Source: Limnoperna fortunei (Eukaryota > Mollusca > Bivalvia > Mytilida > Modiolidae). From it: a stretch of 64,000 nt of DNA. The translations under genes were made by a program, and so were the position numbers. Of this stretch, positions 11,832-23,330 are shown one piece after another (position 1 is the stretch's first letter; the number at the start of each line of letters is the position of its first letter). The notes under the pieces are model-generated. The model was not told the DNA's origin. It made no database searches and saw only the letters and a program-made list of their open reading frames with translations. The stretch is from NCBI GenBank assembly GCA_944474755.1, contig OX104113.1, positions 60,842,074-60,906,073 on the forward strand. The letters are read 5' to 3'.

Positions 11832-13393
11832 CTACCTGCCCACGAGAGATGCAATCGGCTATTTTATTACTTTTAGATTCTATATAAGTCGATTTTAACT
11901 GTATATTCAATTTTAAACTGCAATAAATAATGAACCTTAGAAGTGACATCACAGTCTCAGATCTTGAACTCTTGTTATTTAAAATCGTAACTACAGACTG
12001 ATTGTCACAAAAAACACGACCTTTTTGTTCGAAAATTCGTGCCCCCAAAGAAAAATTGCTAAGGCAATGGGAATTATTTCCAAATATGTGATATCCCTTA
12101 AAATAGAAGTACATTTCCAATGTTTTGGGCATTGTAAAAATGTCCATTTTCCTGCATAAAAAGCACCGCATCCTTTTGCCGAGTCACCAGCACTGTCTCT
12201 GTAAAGTTGTAAATCATGATTCGTTGTCCAATTAACATCAGGTATGCAAGATACGCCATTAAAATTAGCAAGAAATTCTTTCCAAACCCTAAGATCACTC
12301 TTCATCGATAAAGTTACCCTAATAAAATGATGAGGTTGGGATGCTTTATTTAAAGAAGCATATACACGTCTTATAAATGCTCTACCGGCCGGAAGGGCTC
12401 GTGAACAAAAGGCCAACGAACCAGCTAATGACTGAAGAGTTCTAAGTGTCACTTTTTTATTTTGTAAAACATATTCAAGTTTGTCATTAAGCTCAACAAT
12501 CTTATTGGATGGAATTTTGATAACCATATCATCGCAATCGATTGTAAGGCCGAAATATTCAATTTTTGTTGTTGGACCCTCCGTTTTTTCATGAGCAATT
12601 GGTACACTCAAACGTTCACAAACAGAATGGAACGTTGCCATTAAATTCCTGCAATCGTCTGTGCAGACCTTTCCCGCAAAAAAGAAATCGTCTAAATAAT
12701 GATCTGTATCTTGGCAATTACTCGCTGTTCTCACAGCCCACTCAATGAAAGTTGAGAACCTCTCAAAATAGGAACAAGATTGAGAAAGGCCCATTGGCTA
12801 CATTTTGTCTATAAAATAAGTCCCATTGAATTTAATACCTAACAAGTCAAAAGATCCTGGATACATTGGCAGCAAGCGAAATGCCGACTTAACATCACAT
12901 TTCCCACAAAGTGCATGTTTACCTAAGCGTTGAATAATACAGACAGCATTATCAAACGAGGAGTATTGAACAGTAGCATGAGACTGGTCAATATAAGAAT
13001 TAATTCCATGACCTAATGGATAAGACAAGTGGGTTATAAGTCTAAATCCTCCTGTTTTTTAGGAACTATACCAACAGGGCTGCACCTGAGGTTTGAAATA
13101 GGTCTTTCGCAGAATGGTCCTAAAATTCTACCCAATTCGATTTCGGCTTGAAGTTTTTGTGCCACAAAATCAGGAAATTGATAAACTGATTTTAGGTTTT
13201 TACAATCCACAGCTGATCGTGGTCCTGTGTAATGTATCGGAAAGCCAAACTTGAAACCATTTTCTAAAATTAAAGCACTGTCATAGTCGGGATAATGCTT
13301 CAACATACGACATAATTCAACAACATTTATAGGCGATTTACCTAAAGACCAGAGCTTATCTCTACTAGTAAATTCTGCAATAAAGAAACACAA
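11832..13393 (-). pseudogene. Reverse transcriptase-RNase H of the Ngaro-like element (disrupted)
   Basis: The N-terminal part (13034-13393) has the SPINV and FKFGFPIHYTGP region and the SPVGIVPKK motif. A frameshift near 13030 leads to the palm motif KCDVKSAF. An in-frame TAG at 12798-12800 stands where the family has leucine before PMG. The catalytic YLDD follows at residues 33-36 of the next frame, then RNase H with LYRDSAGD and an LEI acidic site. The last RNase H Asp (FCDNQ) is in another frame because of a shift at the A6 run 12009-12014. RT and RNase H are fused directly to the recombinase, as in DIRS and Ngaro groups. No protease or DDE integrase is present. Confidence 0.9.
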
Positions 13394-13496
13394 ATTTCTA
13401 CCTTTATATAGTTACATGCTACTTTGACGGCTGCTTAGCCTTAAATAAATGGCTGGGTTTTTGCAACGAATTTTTATTCTGAGTTTGTTGAGCTTT

Positions 13497-14390
13497 TCAG
13501 GAACCAGCTGAACAGTTTATAATAGGATGATTCATCTGACGTTTAAGACATGCATGTCGATAAGTGCAGCTGAATTTGTTGCATGTACCCTTATAGTTGT
13601 AATCATAACAATATTTAGACGACGTTTGGCTAGTAGCTCTATTAAAAGGTGTAGCAATAAAACGTAACCATAGCTCGCCATCAATTGAACCCCAAGACTT
13701 TAATGGGTTCATGGAAATTCTCAACCTAAATTGCTGGTCATAAAGTAACCACCTGCTAGTTTTTTTCAGCCACGTTTCAAATAAGCGTTATGTAACGAAT
13801 AAGCTCACCAGCCTTATGTGGATGATTTTCTATCATTATAGATACGTAATTAAGAAATGCATTTGTCCATGAGCTGATAGAATCTATGCTTTTAGTTTTT
13901 CGTTGCCTAGGTTGCAAAACAAGTTTGCCGTTTATTATTTCTAAATTACTTGATCTTTGATCAACATTATTTTCAAAATTTTGCTTCAAAAATTGAGCTA
14001 GGTCTACATACTCGAAATTCCAAACTTTTTCTTTTAAATTAGGAGTTATAAATACATACGTTTCATTTGCATACATGGGAATTAACAGCGGCTCATTTTA
14101 GGCTACCGATGTGCAAGTTTCAATATTATTTATCAAAATAGAATCATTACCCTGTCTAACTGCAGTATGATTATGAGGAACATGCTGTTAAGCGGCCCTT
14201 GAACTCCCTGGACAACTGGGGCTGCTGGTTCGGGATCAGGTCTCCGCAGCTCTGGGACAGGACCATGCTGAACGTGCACCGGTAATGGATCGAGTCTCTG
14301 TGGTTCAGGTACAAGTTGTTCTGGAACCCTATTCCGTAAAGGATACGGACCCCTTCTTTGAATAGCCCCGCGACCACGTCTTCGAGGCAT
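13497..14390 (-). pseudogene. Gag-like ORF1 of the Ngaro-like element (disrupted)
   Basis: It begins with a basic, proline-rich stretch (MPRRRGRG..., 14390). A second frame (13777-14076) contains the SISSWTNAFLNYVSI helix region, and a third, ending at 13497, contains the LLYDQQFRLR segment followed by a cysteine-histidine cluster CYDYNYKGTCNKFSCTYRHAC. The spacing C-x8-C-x4-C-x3-H then C suggests a zinc-binding nucleocapsid-like module. At least two frameshifts and stops (around 14100-14150 and 13730-13780) break it. The assignment uses position before RT and the motif; ORF1 of such elements binds the RNA copy. Confidence 0.7.
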
Positions 14391-14735
14391 GTCAGTTACT
14401 TGAAAAATGTTTCAATAGAACAATAAATTTGCAGTAATTTATATATTCTAACAGTTTACAAGAGAAAATTGAAATAGACAAATTAACTTAAATTTAAGAA
14501 AAACGCCATACCTTTGTTAAATTCTTCTGTAATTAGAATCATTATTCATAAACAGCATGAAATCGGCTTTATGCGATATCGAAATATCCGGTGTTTTTTT
14601 TTACAGTTCCTAAAATAAAATTAATCATAAAATTTGAAAATTATTCCTGTAATGAATACTAAAGGTGTTATTAAACACTGTTATCATGTTAAACATTCAT
14701 GCTAATTATTATACAAACTATCTTCAACTTCTTTT

Positions 14736-14911
14736 TTTTTCCTAAAGAGAAACGTGGCGTTCCGTGGTCAAAAGCACGAAAAGACCGTGGCAATCAAGTG
14801 CACCGTTTTTATACCTAAGTGCCGCTTAGGTAATTGAAGAGTTACAAGACTGATAACTCGTCGAATAATTATAATAAACGAATTTAATTTCGATTATTAA
14901 ATTGCATTATT
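14736..14911 (-). repeat. Split direct repeat A1 (5' terminus of the Ngaro-like element)
   Basis: About 176 bp matching 9622-9799 with few differences, ending GCATTATT at the array junction. The 14400-14735 interval between it and ORF1 is AT-rich leader sequence in which nothing else was recognised. Confidence 0.85.
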
Positions 14912-15062
14912 TATAGAACATGTATAACAAAGCTTTTGTTTAGTTAGAACATGTATAACGAATCTTTTGTTTAGTAAAACATTAATTAAGGCGTATATAT
15001 GAATACTGATATGTTGTACATTTTATATATATTTCATTTAAGTGAAATTGTTCTTTTTTTAG

Positions 15063-15092
15063 ATCAACCTAATGTGAGCCAACCATTACAGG
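15063..15092 (+). CDS. Microexon A6 (30 nt)
   Basis: Acceptor is a long T-run ending TTTAG, donor GTAAGCAG. Encodes DQPNVSQPLQ in phase 1. First microexon after the retrotransposon. Confidence 0.7.
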
Positions 15093-15900
15093 GTAAGCAG
15101 TCTAGTCTGTTGTCATATCTAATAGCGAATGCAAAAAAATGATCACATAAATACTAATTGAAAAAAAACCAACTAAAATCCAGCTTTTCTTTAGACATTT
15201 CTATGCTTTCATAGCTACAAACTGGGTTTAAACCTTGAATATCTTTATTACTACAATTTTTGGAGATCTAAAATATAAGAATGAAACTAATTTAGATTTG
15301 TCTGCTTACTATATAAATTTCATAAAATGTAAACACTTTAAGTGATCAAAAGATATAATATTCATATAATATTAATCTTATTTCCTTCTCTGGCAACGAC
15401 ATTTGAAAATAATTTTTTGAGATCACCACGTGGACATTGATGTACGCGCTCATTATTTCTGGTATAATTTCAAATTGCTATACTTTTATCTGCTGTGAAT
15501 CTTTCCTTGGCTACGTTTGCACTGATAAAGTAAAAACATTAATCATTCAAAGCCATCCTATAAAGGTGCCTGTTCATTACGCATCACACAACATCAATTT
15601 TCGGTATGCAACAGTGCAGAAACTCTTTCTCTCTTTCTTCCTCTCTCGCTATCTCTCTCACCTTGGTAGTACAAATATAATTATATGCATACTTAGTCTC
15701 TCAATCTTTTGATATAAGAAAAATATTAATCGATGAAAGTTTAATATTGACAAGAATTTATTTAAAGTTCTTTTAAATAGATACATCATCTATTAGAAGT
15801 CTTTTGTTCAGCAAAATAATGTATAATGGAATATATAGGAATACTGATACAGTATGAATTTTAAATACATTTTATTTAACTGAAATTCTTCTTCCTGTAG

Positions 15901-15930
15901 ATACAATTAGCAGGAGCCCTCCATTAAAAG
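15901..15930 (+). CDS. Microexon B5 (30 nt), sequon lost
   Basis: Acceptor CTTCTTCCTGTAG, donor GTAAGAAG. Encodes DTISRSPPLK: the Asn of the sequon is Ser here. Confidence 0.7.
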
Positions 15931-16744
15931 GTAAGAAGACTCATTTGATGTTGTAATATCCAATATAAAATGTCAAAAAAATAATCCATTATGTGCTAAT
16001 TGGAGAAAGAAAATAGATATCAGAAATAATTAAAAATCAGCTTTACAAGAGATATTTCTCTTCTTTTATTATTGTAGATTGGTTTGAATATTTTGAATAT
16101 CACTATTAGAATTGAACTAATTTATTTATATCTGCATATTTTATACATCTATTTAAAAGCCAACATTTTAAGTAAGTTTTAGATTTAAAATTCATTTGAT
16201 GTTAATCCACAAACGATCTTTTTGCGATTGCCGTGTGGACATTGATTTACGTGGAAAACACTCGTTGTATAATTTCCAATAGCTATCCTTTTATCTGCTG
16301 TGAATTTTTCCGTTGCGACGCTTCCATTGATATAGTAAATACCATTATTCCTTTAAATGTATCTTATAAAAGAGTGTGTACATTTAACATCAAACAACTA
16401 ACACATCAACAAACATCAATTGCCCTAGGAAGCGAAATTAGAAAATTAATATTGGAGGTATGCAAATGTCTCTCGACTCTATCTCTTTCGGTTAAGATTG
16501 GCACTGGTGTGCCACGTCGGTGAGACAATTATACTTCTGCGCAAACTCAATCTCTTTATATAGCTAAAATACTGTTCTGTAAAAGTTATTATCGACAACA
16601 ATATGCTTAAGTTTCCTATTATTTATACAACATTTATAACAAATATTTTGTTTAGTACAACCATTAATTAAGGTGTATATATAAATACTGATATGTTTAT
16701 ACATTTTAATACATTCCATTAAATTGAAATTGTTCTTGTTTTAG

Positions 16745-16774
16745 ATCAACCTAATGTGAGCCCACCTGTAAAGG
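16745..16774 (+). CDS. Microexon A7 (30 nt), PPVK variant
   Basis: Acceptor TTCTTGTTTTAG, donor GTAAGCAG. Encodes DQPNVSPPVK. From here on A exons end in lysine instead of glutamine, closer to the B type. Confidence 0.7.
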
Positions 16775-17394
16775 GTAAGCAGTCGCGGATGCAATCATAT
16801 GTAATAGAGAATGTATAATAATGATCAAATAATTACTAGTTGGACATGAAAGTGTGATGTACAAAACAAGTAAAATCCAGCTTTACTTTTGATATTTCTA
16901 TGCTTTCATAACTACAAATTGGTTTCAAATCTTAAATATCTTTATTTATACAATTTTGGAACCTTAAAATTTAAGAATCAAACATATTTAGATTTGTCTG
17001 CTTACTATATAAATCTCATTAACTGTTAACACTTTAAGTGAGCAAATGACGTAATATTCATATGGTATTAATTTTATTTCCTTCGCTGCAAACGACATTT
17101 CTAAAAAAATGTAAAATAACACAAAGATCTAGGCAATAAATTCTGCTACGCCTGACGCGCGTTACGTCTATTCAAGAATCTTCAGAGGCGTTCTACCCCA
17201 AAAAAATTGCCTTACACTTTATGAATACGAAAAAACATCAAATGCGCTAGGAAGCAAAATTAAACCATTCAAATTGCAGGGATGCAATAGATTCAAAACT
17301 ATCTTCTCTCTCTTTCTCTCTGGAATTAATAGGAATACTGATACAGTATTAATTTTAAATACATTTCATTTAACTGAAATTGTTCTTCTTGTAG

Positions 17395-17424
17395 ATACAA
17401 TTAACAGGAGCCCTCCATTAAAAG
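17395..17424 (+). CDS. Microexon B6 (30 nt)
   Basis: Acceptor TTCTTCTTGTAG, donor GTAAAC. Encodes DTINRSPPLK. Confidence 0.65.
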
Positions 17425-17555
17425 GTAAACAGACTCATTTGATGTTGTAATAGCCAATATAAAATGTAAAATAATGATCAATTATGTGCTAATTGGACAA
17501 AGAAAATAGATGTCACAAATAATTAAAAATCAGCTTTACAAGAGATATTTCTCTA

Positions 17556-17830
17556 TCTTTTTAGAATCAGAATGATGTACTTTATTGAAATATGTCATTT
17601 CATGACAGGAAGTGGCCTTTTGTCACAAGCAATTGAATGAAAGTCCTTAACAACCATATAGTTTTTGGCTCTGGATCACATTCTTTACTCAAATAACTCA
17701 TTTTTATGACTGAAAGTGACATTTTGTTCTATAGCAAGACACAAAACCCCATAGCATCTCCTAAATTTTCTGACTTTAGAGGAACAGTGGGAAAGACCTT
17801 CTCATTTGTTCTCAGAACAAATGACGGTTT
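17556..17830 (+). repeat. Dispersed repeat R1, copy 1
   Basis: Shares a long segment, with words such as GGAAGTGG, AAATAACTCATTTTTATGA and TTGTTCTCAGAACAAATG, with 27600-27895 and 28610-28862. It interrupts the array monomer after GAGATATTTCTC. No coding capacity was recognised; the type of element is unknown. Confidence 0.7.
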
Positions 17831-18304
17831 AATTTCAAACTGCTATCCTTTTATCTGCTGTGAATTTTTCCTTGGCGACGCTTCCATCGATATAGTAAAT
17901 ACCATTATTCCTTCAAATGTATCTTATAAAAGAGTGTGAACATTTAACATCAAACAACTAACACATCAACTAATATCAATCTCCCTACGAAGCGAAATTA
18001 GAAAATTAATATTGCAGGGTATGCAAATGTCTCTCGACTCTATATCTTTCGGTTAAGATTGCCACTGGTGTGCCGGTCGGTGAGTCAATTATACTACTGC
18101 GCAAACTCAATCTCTTTATATAGCTAAAATACTGCTCTGTAAAAGTTATTATCGACAACAATATGCTTAAATTTCCCATTATTTATATAACATTCATAAC
18201 AAATCTTTTGTTTAGTACAACCATTAATTAAGGTGTATATATAAATACTGATATGTTTCTACATTTTAATACATTCCATTAAATTGAAATTGTTCTTGTT
18301 TTAG

Positions 18305-18334
18305 ATCAACCTAATGTGAGCCCACCTGTAAAGG
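18305..18334 (+). CDS. Microexon A8 (30 nt), PPVK variant
   Basis: Same splice signals and peptide (DQPNVSPPVK) as A7 at 16745, so the two monomers are sister copies. Confidence 0.7.
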
Positions 18335-18426
18335 GTAAGCAGTCGCGGATGCAATCATATGTAATTGAGAATGTACAATAATGATCAAATAATTACTAGT
18401 TGGACATAAAAGTGTGATGTACAAAA

Positions 18427-18612
18427 CTAAGCCGAATTTTACTGCCGTTATAATCCGAAGTTAGTTTTGTGATTTGGCGTATTAACCGCAGAATTCAGGC
18501 CTATAGCTCGTAATGTAGCAAATAAAAAATTCTAATTTCGGTCTATTTATATAAAATTCAAACATAATAGTCATCTTCTTTACGTTATTAAAGCTGTAGA
18601 CATTGCGAAACT
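18427..18612 (+). mobile_element. Truncated copy of the 717-bp TIR element
   Basis: 186 bp nearly identical to 19805-19990, placed after the same array words (GATGTACAAAA). The element was therefore present before the two monomers were duplicated, and this copy then lost its right part. Confidence 0.7.
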
Positions 18613-18855
18613 ATTTGCAATAGAGCCGAAACCCCTTCTCTCTTACTCTCCTCCTCTCTCTCACGTTGGTAGTACAAATATAATTATATGCAAACTCAAT
18701 CTCTCAATCTTTTGATATAACTAAAATATTCATCGTTGAATTTTTTCAATATCGACAACAATTTAGCAAAATAATTTATTATGGAATTAATAGGAATACT
18801 GATACAGTATTAATTTTAAATACATTTCATTTAACTGAAATTGTTCTTTTTGTAG

Positions 18856-18885
18856 ATACAATTAACAGGAGCCCTCCATTAAAAG
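18856..18885 (+). CDS. Microexon B7 (30 nt)
   Basis: Acceptor TTCTTTTTGTAG, donor GTAAGCAG. Encodes DTINRSPPLK. Confidence 0.7.
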
Positions 18886-19682
18886 GTAAGCAGACTCATT
18901 TGATGTTATAATAGCCAATGTAAAATGATGATCAATTATGTGCTAATTGGAGAAAGAAAATAGATGTCATAAATAATTATAAATCAGCTTTACAAGAAAT
19001 ATTTCTCTTCTTTCATTATTGTAGATTGGTTTGAATATTTTGAATATCACTATTAGAATTGAACTAATTTATTTATATCTGCATATTTTATACATCTCTT
19101 AAAAAGTCAGCACTTTAAGTAAGCTTTAGATTTAAAATTCATTTGATGTTAATCTGCAAACGATATTTGCAGTAATCTTTTTCGCGATTGAGGTGTGGAC
19201 ATTGATTTACGTGGAAAACATTCGTGGTATAATTTCAAATTGCTATTCTTTTATCTGCTGTGAATTTTTCCTTGGCGACGCTTCCACTGATATAGAAAAT
19301 ACCATTATTTCTTCAAATGTATCTTATAAAAGAGTGTGTACATTAAACATCAATCTCCATAGGAAGCGAAATTAGAAAATTAATATTGGAGGTATGCAAA
19401 TGTCTCCCGACTCTATCTACATCTTTCGGTTAAGATTGGCACTGGTGTGCCACGTCAGTGAGACAATTATACTTCTGCGCAAACTCAATCTCTTTATATA
19501 GCTAAAATACTGCTCTGTAAAAGGTATTATCGACAACAATATGCTTAAATTTCCTATTATTTATATAACATTTATAGCAACTCTTTTGTTTAGTACAACC
19601 ATTAATTAAGGTGTATATATAAATACTGATATGTTTATACATTTTAATACATTCCATTTCATTGAAATTGTTCTTATTTTAG

Positions 19683-19712
19683 ATCAACCTAATGTGAGCC
19701 CACCTGTAAAGG
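19683..19712 (+). CDS. Microexon A9 (30 nt), PPVK variant
   Basis: Acceptor TTCTTATTTTAG, donor GTAAGCAG. Encodes DQPNVSPPVK. No B exon follows before the next A exon at 26568. Confidence 0.7.
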
Positions 19713-19804
19713 GTAAGCAGTCGCGAATGCAATCATATGTAATATAGAATGTATAATAATGATTAAATAATTACTACTTGGACATAAAAGTGTGATGTAC
19801 AAAA

Positions 19805-20521
19805 CTAGGCCGAATTTTACTGCCGTTATAATCCGAAGTTAGTTTTGTGATTTGGCGTATTAACCGCAGAATTCAGGCCTATAGGTCGTAATGTAGCAAA
19901 TAAAAAATTCTAATTTCGGTCTATTTATATAAAATGCAAACATAATATTCATCTTCTTTACGTTATTAAAGCTGTAGACATTGCGAAACTAACGGGAAAC
20001 GATCTTTATTGAAGAAATTTCTTTTTTCCTCTTTGAAGATGCACGTGGAAAATGCTATGTTGATCATTTTGCGTATATGGATAATGTGACCTAATTTTAT
20101 TATAAACGTGCTAATTTGCATACAAAAACAACCATTCCATAGTGAGAATCCAGTAATTTACATATGTATTACCCAAGATGCAACACCCCATTCAGTTTCG
20201 GGTTTCTCAATGTTTTTCATGTAGTAAACGTAATCAAAAAGAGACACGAATGTCAATTAATACACAACGCACAGCGGGTTATTAAAAACGGCAATAACTA
20301 TCATCACGTATCAATAATGATCGATTTTAAACACAAAACCGATAAAAAAAATGGTGACACTGTCGAAAGATATCAAGATCGGCCACGTCTGATTGTATAT
20401 GCACTTCTTTTGGACATCAAAGTGAGGGGAGTGATTCACTCCCGCTCTGCTACATTACGAGTAATGGGAGTAAATTTGTACCCTCGCCATAAAAAAGCGA
20501 GGGTACGATTATTCGTTCTAG
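19805..20521 (+). mobile_element. 717-bp short-TIR element with a subterminal hairpin
   Basis: Left end CTAGGCCGAAT and right end ATTCGTTCTAG are inverted repeats (CTAGNNCGAAT), flanked by TACAAAA on the left and TAAAAAA on the right, an imperfect 7-bp target duplication within the array. A perfect 10-bp stem (20478-20487 with 20497-20506, GTACCCTCGC) sits 11 bp inside the right end. The hairpin followed by CTAG and T also recalls a Helitron 3' end, so the class is uncertain. A 123-codon open frame at 20164-20535 runs past the element and shows no recognisable domain; it is not called as a gene. Confidence 0.55.
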
Positions 20522-22470
20522 TAAAAAACAAGTAAAATCCAGCTTTACTTTTGATATTTCTATGCTTCATAACTACAACTGGTATCAAATTTTTATATCT
20601 TTATTTATACAATTTTGGAGCCTTAAAATATCTGCTTACTATATAAATCTCATTAACTGTTAACACTTTAAGTGAGCAAATGACGTAATATTCATATGGT
20701 ATTAATTTTATTTCCTTCGCTGCAAACGACATTTCGAAAAAAATGTTAAATACAACTAATTTATTTATATCTGCATATTTTATACATCTCTTAAAAAGTG
20801 AGCACTTTAAGTAAGCTTTAGATTTAAAATTCATTTGATGTTAATCTGCAAACGATATTTTCAGTAATCTTTTTCGCGATTGAGGTGTGGACATTGATTT
20901 ACGTGGAAAACATATGTAATATAATTTCAAATTGCTATACTTTTATCTGCTGTGAACTTTTCCTTGGCGACGCTTGAATTGATACAGTAAATACCATTAA
21001 TTCTTCAAATGTATCTTATAAAAGAGTGTGCACATTTAACCTAAAATAACTAACATCAATCGCCCTAGGAAGCGAAATTAGAAAATTAATATTGGAGGTA
21101 TGCAAATGTTGCCCGACTCTATCTATCTATCTCTTACGGTTAAGATTGGCACTGGTGTGCCACGTCGGTGAGACAATTATACTTCTGCGCAAACGCAATC
21201 TCCTTATATAGCTAAAATACTGTTCTCTGAATGGTATTACCGACCAAAATATTGTACCGTTTCCGGCACGTCGCGACTGGAGTCTCGGTGTAGTTGAGCT
21301 AGTAGAATATTCTAATATTATTATAAGACAGACGACTGACGCTAGCGATAATAGCATAAGCCCGACTTATATACATGGGCAACCATTTTACGCTACTGAT
21401 TTAGACAAACAAAAGTTAATATTGTTTAATAGTTAACATAGTCAATTATTCAGCAGTTAAAGACAATTTTCAAAAGTTTTAAGGATGTTCGCTGCTTATA
21501 CTCATTATAAATAGGATGCTTTATTTCAAGCATTTTTGGATGTAGTATACATATATATTTAAAAATACCGTTATGCAAAAAAATTCATAGGTTCGTGTGC
21601 TCGTTTTTACGGTAGGGGTAGATTTCTTACATGTGTAATCATCTATGATCACAAAATCTGGACATGGGCATCATATCATAAAAGCAATAAAAAATCTTTA
21701 TCAGCTGGTAGATTATTATAATCTCATTAATAACAATTAGATAATATATATAGTTCGCATTTTCAAAAAGAAAAATATAATATTGTACATCTCAACTTCA
21801 GTTAAATACAGTACTGAAAAAAGTACGGGAAAATGTATCACCCATAGTTTTTTTCTTCAACCCTTTCTTATAAATACAATATAAAGTCCCAAAATTTTAA
21901 CAAAAATATTTATATTACCTTTATGTTTGTATACATGAAGAACAAAATGTAGGTTCGTGTTCCAAATTTTTTGAAAGGTCGAAAAAACTGTTATTTTATT
22001 GAAAAAATACGGGAAAAATGATCCATTTTTTATATTTTTCCCATTATTTCAAGTTTTGCCCTTAAAATATCTGTCAATGTATTTATTTAAGTAAACTAGC
22101 TAATATATTTCATATAACATGTGTTTGCTAAAACTAGGTGCTTTCTATAGCCTGATAAGCATGCACAGCATTTCAAGTGCTGAAGTGTCAAAAAGGATAA
22201 ATACATGTACCTAACAAAAAAGACATTTCAGGTACAAGAATTTTTACATCAATGTTTAGATTCTAATACAATTTTACAAGAAGGTAGAGCTGTTTTTGCC
22301 TAGCAATTGCACATGCTTTATTGATAATCAATCTAATACAATTTTCTAAATATTTAGCAGAGCGCAATACGACAGCAATATGTTGAACCATGTATGTTGG
22401 GGGGGGACAAAGTGGATACAAAATTTATATTGGAATACACTTACAAATAGTGCACTTTCCCTAGCAATAA

Positions 22471-22715
22471 AGGGACCTTGGTGGTCGAGTGGTTAAGGCA
22501 GTTCGTCTAGTATAGATTACATGGTCTGTCAACACTGAGGTTGCAGGTTCGAGTCTCACTGCTGGCAGGATGTGCTCGTCTCCAATTGACAAGTATTGCC
22601 AGTTTTCCTACCAAAGGTCGGGGTTTTCTCCTGTTACTCCTCCCCAATGAAAACTGGACACCATCATATAACTGAACAATTGCTGAAAGTAGTGTTAAAC
22701 ACCATTAAAACAAGA
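22471..22715 (+). mobile_element. tRNA-derived SINE
   Basis: Pol III promoter boxes are visible: box A GTGGTCGAGTGGTTAAGG (about 22481-22498) and box B GGTTCGAGTC (22546-22555). A core follows with CCAAAGGTCGGGGTTTTCTCC and a tail with AAAACTGGACACC...GTGTTAAACACC then an A-rich end. The acceptor-arm sequences do not pair well, so this is a SINE rather than a working tRNA gene. Similar cores occur at 43685-43850 and 58985-59105. Confidence 0.75.
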
Positions 22716-23048
22716 AAAAAAATTGGAATTAAATGGACATTGTATTTCAATTTCCTAAAAATCAATCCACTATTACTCAAGTTACAACACTGAAACCAAT
22801 TTTGCTCTTTAACGCTAGTAGATAAAGGAACATATGCACCAATTTCAATAAAATCATTCAACTATTACTCAAGGTAGAGCACGGAAACTAAATATTTAAC
22901 AATGATCACACCAAAAGTTATTCTATATGTGCCTTTCACATTCGTGATTGTGGCACAAAAACTTGAATTCAAAGTTGTATAGATTTCGTAATTTTATATG
23001 TTCAAATAATATCAACAAATAGCCATGTTCATGTCAACAAATTATAAT

Positions 23049-23330
23049 CTAAATGTTATGCTCCTTTTTACTCGGCTTTTTCACAAAATAAACTACAAAG
23101 AAGCTTGAGTTATGCCCCTTATATATATATCTCAGTGTTACATTATTGATGGATGGTATTGGTGGCTCAATAATAGGTAATCTTGGTGCAGGTATTTCAG
23201 CTACATATAATTCATCATTTGCATGTACTTCTGTCAAGTCTATGCCTTTTTCATAACGGGTACCCTCTGTCGCTTCACAACTTGTAGTTTTCTGATCATG
23301 ACTGAAAAAAAATATATATATATAAAGAAC
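23049..23330 (-). CDS. Possible terminal exon, unrecognised
   Basis: A minus-strand open stretch of up to 112 codons. The part after about residue 35 (from TTSCEATEG to the stop) looks more protein-like than the low-complexity start. A pyrimidine-rich tract ending in CAG near 23310 could be its acceptor. It contains a proline-rich PAPRLPIIEPPIPS segment and has no domain I recognise. It may belong with the candidate exons at 24296-24749 on the same strand. Confidence 0.2.
   Translation of the reverse strand, partial: VLYIYIFFFSHDQKTTSCEATEGTRYEKGIDLTEVHANDELYVAEIPAPRLPIIEPPIPSINNVTLRYIYKGHNSSFFVVYFVKKPSKKEHNI

Larger units (their letters stand above)
9007..14911 (-). mobile_element. Ngaro-like tyrosine-recombinase retrotransposon, full length but mutated
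   Basis: A 5.9-kb insertion in an array intron. The uninterrupted array reads CTTATTATTTATAGAAC; here the left flank ends CTTATTATT at 9006 and the right flank resumes TATAGAAC at 14912. Order along the element (minus strand) is A1, gag-like ORF, RT-RNase H, tyrosine recombinase, SGNH hydrolase-like ORF, B1, A2, B2. These are the split direct repeats typical of Ngaro-type elements. The hexamer ATTATT occurs once at each of the three junctions (9001-9006, 9794-9799, 14906-14911), as expected if a recombinase joined a circular intermediate to the target by crossover. No longer target duplication is seen. Several frameshifts and at least one stop show that this copy cannot make its full proteins. 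Confidence 0.9.
14912..21255 (+). repeat. Microexon-bearing tandem array, block 2
   Basis: Continues the monomer cut at 9006. Copies here are more diverged than in block 1 and more irregular. Spacing between microexons runs 838, 844, 650, 910, 551 and 827 bp because of internal deletions, for example near 17100 and 18640. The B-type monomer expected after the A exon at 19683 has lost its microexon through a deletion near 20748, where sequence from one half joins the next. The block ends around 21255 within the conserved GACAACAATATG motif, where a 4.9-kb foreign block begins. Contains a TIR element (19805-20521), its truncated relative (18427-18612) and a piece of a dispersed repeat (17556-17830). 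Confidence 0.85.

Noticed and set aside
20164..20535. 123-codon ORF
   Set aside because: It runs across the end of the TIR element into array sequence and shows no domain-like pattern.
22471..22565. Possible tRNA gene
   Set aside because: Box A and box B are present but the acceptor stem does not pair and a SINE core and tail follow.
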